Shown one piece after another: positions 5,478 to 9,404 of a DNA stretch of 9,404 nt. The notes beneath the pieces are model-generated. The model was not told the origin of the DNA and ran no database searches. It saw only the letters and a list, made by a program, of their open reading frames with translations. Source of the DNA: Bacteroidota bacterium (lineage in GTDB: Bacteria > Bacteroidota > Bacteroidia > 2-12-FULL-35-15); assembly GCA_023251855.1 (NCBI GenBank), contig JAHEYA010000009.1:6358-15761 (forward strand), read 5' to 3'. Made by a program: the position numbers and the translations under genes. The first letter of the stretch is position 1, and each line of letters begins with the position of its first letter.

Positions 5478-6080
5478 CTATTTTGCTTTAACAATTTTCT
5501 TTGTTTCAACTACAGTACCTTCAGCATAAGTAAGGAAAAAATAAACCCCTCCAGGTAAATTTTCAAAATCAATTTCCATTTTGCCTTCTGTTGCAGTCAA
5601 TTCAATGCTTTTTACTTTTTCACCAATCACGTTAAGTACATCAATTGACTTAATTTTATTATACTTTACAGTTATTTTATCAGTGAATGGATTTGGATAA
5701 AAGTTGGTCAACAAATCGGTGGCAGGCTCTAAAATACCTACTGCACTTACAGTAAAAGAAGCAACCATGCCCGGTAAATGATGGCTACAACCGTAATGAT
5801 AGGTACCACTTACAGCTATTGTGTAAGAATAAGTCCCGCTTCCGGTTTTATCACCCGAACTAATAGAAGCAGCTGTTCCAGGCATAGCCCCAATTGTACC
5901 TGTAACATTATGCATTGCGGTTCCACCCCACGTCCAGGTAACTACATCACCAATTGTAGCATTAAATGAGGAGGGTGTAAATGCATTATCGGAAATAGCT
6001 ACAGCAATATTGACAGCATTCGTGTTTAATGCCAACAATGAGAAAACAGATGCACAAATAAATAAGTAAGTTTTTTTCAT
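5478..6080 (-). CDS. Secreted cupredoxin (plastocyanin-like) with T9SS sorting domain
   Basis: Residues are numbered from the first ATG of the open frame (6110), but the real start is most likely the eleventh codon at 6080 (MKKTYLFICASVFSLLAL, a signal peptide). A perfect -7 box overlaps 6110, so a transcript would begin below that codon. The mature protein has one cupredoxin domain (about 33-122). Its probable type-1 copper ligands are H67 (GTAMHNV), C108, H111 and M115 (YGCSHHLPGM). After a short linker comes a T9SS type A sorting domain (about 137-210: FYPNPFTDKITVKY, DVLNVIGEKV, LPGGVYFF, KKIVKA). It should cross the inner membrane by Sec and the outer membrane by the Por system, ending anchored or released. 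Electron transfer or copper handling is the family role; the partner is unknown. Confidence 0.9.
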   Translation of the reverse strand: MKKTYLFICASVFSLLALNTNAVNIAVAISDNAFTPSSFNATIGDVVTWTWGGTAMHNVTGTIGAMPGTAASISSGDKTGSGTYSYTIAVSGTYHYGCSHHLPGMVASFTVSAVGILEPATDLLTNFYPNPFTDKITVKYNKIKSIDVLNVIGEKVKSIELTATEGKMEIDFENLPGGVYFFLTYAEGTVVETKKIVKAK

Positions 6081-6107
6081 GGTCTTAGATTTTAGGTTTA
6101 TACCATA

Positions 6108-6115
6108 CAAAAGTA
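6108..6115 (-). promoter_or_regulatory. Bacteroidota -7 box (TACTTTTG) for the cupredoxin gene
   Basis: An exact TAnnTTTG match on the minus strand, 27 bases before the ATG at 6080. Transcription would start near 6102. This gives the cupredoxin its own promoter, separate from the polysaccharide cluster upstream, and argues against use of the in-frame ATG at 6110. Confidence 0.6.
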
Positions 6116-6147
6116 CATTAATTTTAAAAAAAATAAAAATTACATTT

Positions 6148-7407
6148 TCAACGTACTACCACTCCCAAAGGTTTTGAGTCCTGATCTGTATATTCAATTG
6201 ATGATTCAGTAGGTTTAAGGAACAGTGTATCGGTAGGTTTGCTCAGCGCTTGTGTAACCAGGTCAACTACTTCTTCGACAGTAATTTTTTTCATACACTG
6301 ATTATCTCCTTTGCAAGGCGGAATTATAAATTCATGCACACAAGGACTGCAATACACATTTTTATAAATGGTAATGGTATTTTCAATCCCGCCATATTGC
6401 TGTGGCGAACATGGACCAAAAAGTGCAACCGTTTTTGTTTTTAAAGCAAATGCAATATGCATTGGTCCGGTATCATTTGTAACCATTAAGTCCGCATTAT
6501 CAATAAGTACAATAAGTTCCGCAAGTGTTAATTTGCCTGAAGAATCCAATACATTCGTTCTTGAATCTAATGAAGAATGTATTTTACTTATGTACGATGT
6601 TTCATTTTTATTACCGATCAAAACTATTTTAAATTCAGGAAATCCGTTGCAAATGTTGTTGATTAAAGAAATGAAATTTTCTGCGCCCCATCTTCTTTCC
6701 AAACGTAAGTCAGAAGCATTAGGATTGATAACAATATACTTTCCGAGGTTTTCAATAATTAATTTATTGTTGATATTTTGAATAATTGCGCGTTTTTCGT
6801 TTTCATTATTGCTTGTTAGTTTTAATTCTGCGATACAATTTTTAATACCTAGGAGCCTTGCAAATTGAAGATAAGTCTGTGATACAGGAGATTTTAAATT
6901 AAAGAACATCATGTGAGTGTACATTCCTTTTCTATATGTCCTATCATTTTTTAAAAAACCCATCCTGTTTTTTGACAAACTCATAGTAGCGATAATACTG
7001 CTGTAGTTCGAATATATTTCAAGGTCGATATATAGATCCGGCTTATTTTTCCAAAGTGTTAGCAACAGCATTATTGTTGATGTAACCAATGCTGACAAAC
7101 TTTTGTCGGAAATAACTGCTATGTTATCTACTTCCCTAATATGTTCGAGCAATGCTTTATTCGACTCATTTGTAACGAAAATAATTTTTGCATCCGGATA
7201 ATTTTTGCGAAGTGTTTGTAATAGGGGAGTGACTTGGATAATACTGCCAAGTCCAACAAATTTACATACCGCCATTGTTTTAACAGGCTTATCCAAAGAG
7301 TGATCGATGTTTAGAAAAAAGCCTAAAGTGCGCGCCAGTGCATTGAGTACATATACAAATGGCAGCCCAATGAATTGATCGATCGTTATTTTAGTCTTTA
7401 GTTTCAT
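6148..7407 (-). CDS. Glycosyltransferase family 9 (heptosyltransferase-type)
   Basis: This 419-residue cytoplasmic enzyme has the two-domain GT-B layout of ADP-heptose:LPS heptosyltransferases. The N-terminal domain contains AVCKFVGLGSIIQVTPLLQT (46-65), the equivalent of the acceptor-side DxLGD loop but with GS for GD. The C-terminal, nucleotide-sugar domain has YIVINPNAS (224-232), FKIVLIGNKNE (259-269) and the family hallmark VTNDTGPMHIA (309-319), then LFGPCSPQQYGG (329-340). A four-cysteine cluster follows (C353, C356, C365, C371). The last 30 or so residues form a polar tail. The start overlaps the methyltransferase stop by four bases (ATGA), so translation is probably coupled. It likely adds a sugar to a lipopolysaccharide or other surface glycan; the donor cannot be read from sequence and need not be heptose. 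Confidence 0.92.
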   Translation of the reverse strand: MKLKTKITIDQFIGLPFVYVLNALARTLGFFLNIDHSLDKPVKTMAVCKFVGLGSIIQVTPLLQTLRKNYPDAKIIFVTNESNKALLEHIREVDNIAVISDKSLSALVTSTIMLLLTLWKNKPDLYIDLEIYSNYSSIIATMSLSKNRMGFLKNDRTYRKGMYTHMMFFNLKSPVSQTYLQFARLLGIKNCIAELKLTSNNENEKRAIIQNINNKLIIENLGKYIVINPNASDLRLERRWGAENFISLINNICNGFPEFKIVLIGNKNETSYISKIHSSLDSRTNVLDSSGKLTLAELIVLIDNADLMVTNDTGPMHIAFALKTKTVALFGPCSPQQYGGIENTITIYKNVYCSPCVHEFIIPPCKGDNQCMKKITVEEVVDLVTQALSKPTDTLFLKPTESSIEYTDQDSKPLGVVVR

Positions 7408-8270
7408 TTATCAGCTTTTAGAAGAACTACCATTTCACCAATTGAAAAATAAAAAATTCTCTCAACAAATTTTTTTGGTAACATAGCATGCAAACTATTT
7501 ATCAATGGTGTAAACAACCAATGTTTATAGGTATTTAACTGAGTATGTAAATAATTGATCGTCAATGCTTTTTTTGACCGTTCATAATGAACAACTTTTA
7601 ACCCGCATTGTTTTGCAAGGTAATGCATTGAACTAAAACTAAAGTAAAAAAAATGTTCCAATTTATAATGCGTCCAGCGTTTACCCATCAGGTTATTGAA
7701 TAGCGTTTTTGTGTCGGGGGTCATGATCATTATTACTCCATCCTCTTTCAGCAAATTTGCTGCTTTTGAAAGCGTTTGTGACGGGATGCGCACATGCTCA
7801 ATCAAATCTGACATAGCAATTACATCAAAACTTTTAGCCGAAAAATTACACTGTTCTAAAGTTCCACAAAAAATAGTTTCTGCGCCAAATTTTTTCTTTG
7901 AGATGTTTGAAGAATATTCGGAAAGTTCTACACCAAAAGGTTCAAAACCATTTTCTTTAGCAGCTTCCAAAAAATAGCCGGTAGCACATCCTACATCCAG
8001 AACACGGCCCTTCTTTACAAATTGTTTTATCAGATTCAATCGGAGCTGAAAGGTCGCCATCTTCATTTTTTTTGTAGTTTCATTTTCCTCTTCACCTTTG
8101 ATACCCCAAGCGTGGTAATAGTTTTCGGAATATAGCTTTGTCAGTTCCTCCTCATTCAATTGAGGAAAAAGAAATTCAACACCACAACTTAAGCAGCACA
8201 GAATCTGCCGATCCGAAGTAATATTAAATTTTATTTCGACATTTTTCGACTCGCAAATTGAACAATCCAT
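7404..8270 (-). CDS. Zinc-ribbon class I SAM-dependent methyltransferase
   Basis: The 288-residue protein starts with a small zinc-ribbon (C3-x2-C6 and C26-x2-C29) of the kind found in sugar C- and O-methyltransferases, followed by FLFPQLNEEELTKLY. A class I methyltransferase domain comes next: motif I is VLDVGCATGYFLEAA (90-104), the acidic end of strand 2 is FGVELSE (112-118), and motif IV is FDVIAMSDLIEHV (148-160). The stretch LKEDGVIMIMTPDT (174-187) and YKLEHFFYFS (202-211) fit the Methyltransf_23-like group, with an H in the usual active-site region. It probably methylates a nucleotide sugar or glycan end. The SD-like GAGGGG at 8280-8285 sits nine bases before the ATG, one of the few good ribosome sites in the window. 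The upstream gene ends four bases earlier, and the stop overlaps the GT9 start. Confidence 0.92.
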   Translation of the reverse strand: MDCSICESKNVEIKFNITSDRQILCCLSCGVEFLFPQLNEEELTKLYSENYYHAWGIKGEEENETTKKMKMATFQLRLNLIKQFVKKGRVLDVGCATGYFLEAAKENGFEPFGVELSEYSSNISKKKFGAETIFCGTLEQCNFSAKSFDVIAMSDLIEHVRIPSQTLSKAANLLKEDGVIMIMTPDTKTLFNNLMGKRWTHYKLEHFFYFSFSSMHYLAKQCGLKVVHYERSKKALTINYLHTQLNTYKHWLFTPLINSLHAMLPKKFVERIFYFSIGEMVVLLKADK

Positions 8271-8274
8271 ATCG

Positions 8275-9404
8275 TCATTCCCCTCTTAATAGTTGTAACT
8301 TGTTAATCGTTATATCCTCGACATTCTCCGTACTAAGAGCAATATAATCAATCATTGAGTACCAATTATATTGAGAGCTCACTCTTATTGCAAATTCACG
8401 AACTCTTTTTCCTGCCGGAATAGTAAACAAAAATGTTCCTTTTACTTCTTTGTGGTTGCTATCGCCATATTCTAATTCTATTTCAAATGGATTATCATTG
8501 TTACATTCCAAAGAAATCAAAACAGTATTGCCGCTTGATTTATCGAGAGGCATTTTTAAGTTTGATATAAGGGGGTTATTTTTTTTCAAATCAACAGGTT
8601 TAACAATCAGCTCTGCCAGAACACCATCCTGATGTACTAACTTATCAAATGTTCCCCATATATAAGGTAAAGTTCCCATATTAAAAGAGGTTGCGACTGT
8701 TGAAGAAAAATCCGGAATGAAATCACATTCATAAAATTTCACTTCATTTATAGTCCTTCCTTCATTTTTTATCTGAAATGAAAATCCACCTTCGGAAGTA
8801 TTATAAATGTAATAACCGGTATTATTATCCACCAGATTTGGTTTTAAATTCAGGATCTTATTCCCTTGGATAATCTTTACTGAAGGCAGTTGAGCTACTT
8901 TACTTTTTAATTTATCAGAACTTATTTTAAACAAATAATTTTTATTGTGAAAGTTTTTAGCAATTCCCTGCAAAGAGGAATTAATATTAATGGAGTCCCA
9001 TACTTCCTCGGTAAAAGTATACATCAGCCGTTGCTCATTTTTGATCAGAAAATTTGTACGTTTCCAGATAGATAAATTATCAACTATTGCGAAAGGCTGA
9101 TAATGCGTATAAAAATATTCAGAAAGCCTGTAATGCCTTAATTCGTTGGGCACTCCATCCACGTTATCCCAATAATTTTCAGGAAAATTGGAGAAAACAA
9201 GTAATGGAGCATCATACTTTTGTAAATTGGAAATAAAGTTTTTTTGCAAAAGGTCATTCTGAATGGTGAGTGGATTTTGATAAAAATAAGAAGGCGAAAC
9301 TTTCCCTGCATAATAATATAATAATGGAGTATTTGAAAAATCAATGAAAGTTTGATTCTCACTTAGGTATTTAGAGATCAATTTTTTAAAATTTCCAAAA
9401 TTGG
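8275..9404 (-). CDS. C-terminal part of a large, probably membrane-bound cell-surface protein; cut by right edge
   Basis: The frame stays open to the right edge (NFGNFKK precedes the TTG at 9379-9381), so the start lies outside the window and about 375 residues are visible. The first part, ISKYLSENQTFIDFSNTPLL followed by YYYAGKVSPSYFYQN, resembles the soluble tail after the membrane helices of large Bacteroidota GT-C-type glycosyltransferases. A later VFSNFPENYWDN and YRLSEYFYTHYQPFAIVDNLSIWKR have the same flavour. The final 100 residues (NTVLISLECNNDNPFEIELE, FTIPAGKRVREFAIRVSSQY, YIALSTENVEDITINKLQLL) look like an all-beta, possibly carbohydrate-binding module. There are no membrane segments or catalytic motifs in the visible part. 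The gene is four bases upstream of the methyltransferase and surely co-transcribed. The membrane glycosyltransferase assignment is an inference from resemblance and context. Confidence 0.75.
   Translation of the reverse strand, partial: NFGNFKKLISKYLSENQTFIDFSNTPLLYYYAGKVSPSYFYQNPLTIQNDLLQKNFISNLQKYDAPLLVFSNFPENYWDNVDGVPNELRHYRLSEYFYTHYQPFAIVDNLSIWKRTNFLIKNEQRLMYTFTEEVWDSININSSLQGIAKNFHNKNYLFKISSDKLKSKVAQLPSVKIIQGNKILNLKPNLVDNNTGYYIYNTSEGGFSFQIKNEGRTINEVKFYECDFIPDFSSTVATSFNMGTLPYIWGTFDKLVHQDGVLAELIVKPVDLKKNNPLISNLKMPLDKSSGNTVLISLECNNDNPFEIELEYGDSNHKEVKGTFLFTIPAGKRVREFAIRVSSQYNWYSMIDYIALSTENVEDITINKLQLLRGE
8280..8285 (-). promoter_or_regulatory. Shine-Dalgarno-like GAGGGG before the methyltransferase
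   Basis: GAGGGG on the minus strand, nine bases ahead of the ATG at 8270 and inside the 3' end of the upstream gene. It supports that start codon. It is unusual in this window, where other starts lack such a site. Confidence 0.5.

Noticed and set aside
6368..6781. A 137-codon open frame on the plus strand
   Set aside because: It lies wholly antisense to the GT9 gene, whose motifs are unmistakable. The translation has no recognisable domain or start context.
9379..9381. TTG as the start codon of the right-edge gene
   Set aside because: The frame continues without a stop to the window edge, and the residues just before it (NFGNFKK) continue naturally into the domain. The gene is partial rather than TTG-started.

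Overview
The window looks like chromosomal DNA from a member of the Bacteroidota. It is AT-rich, start codons mostly lack Shine-Dalgarno sequences, and several genes are preceded by the Bacteroidota -7 promoter motif TAnnTTTG. One secreted protein ends in a Por/type IX secretion (T9SS) sorting domain, and the window carries a dispersed repeat of a kind I associate with this phylum. Genus cannot be told from the sequence.

Layout. (1) 1-695, minus: the N-terminal 231 codons of an acetyl-CoA acetyltransferase (thiolase), running off the left edge. (2) 783-2849, plus, divergent from the thiolase: a full-length 7TM-HD (PgpH/YqfF-type) membrane phosphodiesterase with all expected metal-binding His/Asp residues, probably degrading cyclic di-AMP. 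(3) 2850-4666: an accessory patch with every gene on the minus strand. It holds the 3' part of a YdeI/OmdA-family gene joined out of frame to the 5' part of a gene for a secreted Cys-rich protein, so both genes are broken at one junction near 3256. It also holds a PIN-domain toxin gene followed by an overlapping 52-codon partner gene. Two copies of a 45-bp direct repeat sit 910 bp apart, each upstream of one of these units; each carries a perfect -7 box and a leader hairpin with a UUCG loop. (4) 4667-5269, plus: a small outer-membrane beta-barrel protein. (5) 5270-5477: a 112-bp MITE-like element with terminal inverted repeats and an apparent AAAAG target duplication, then a strong bidirectional terminator. 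(6) 5478-6080, minus: a secreted cupredoxin (plastocyanin-like copper protein) with a T9SS sorting tail. (7) 6148-9404, minus: a tightly packed surface-polysaccharide cluster. It contains the C-terminal part of a large, probably membrane-bound protein (cut by the right edge), a zinc-ribbon SAM methyltransferase, and a GT9 (heptosyltransferase-type) glycosyltransferase.

How the genes fit together. The thiolase and the 7TM-HD protein are ordinary core functions sharing a divergent promoter region. The 6148-9404 genes are spaced 4 bp apart or overlap by 4 bp and probably form one operon for building or modifying a cell-surface glycan. The cupredoxin has its own promoter and is exported. The 2.85-4.67 kb patch is the variable part of the window, with a toxin-antitoxin pair, gene wreckage and a repeat-borne promoter, and is the most likely site of recent rearrangement. 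Family assignments come from reading motifs by eye; no database search was possible.
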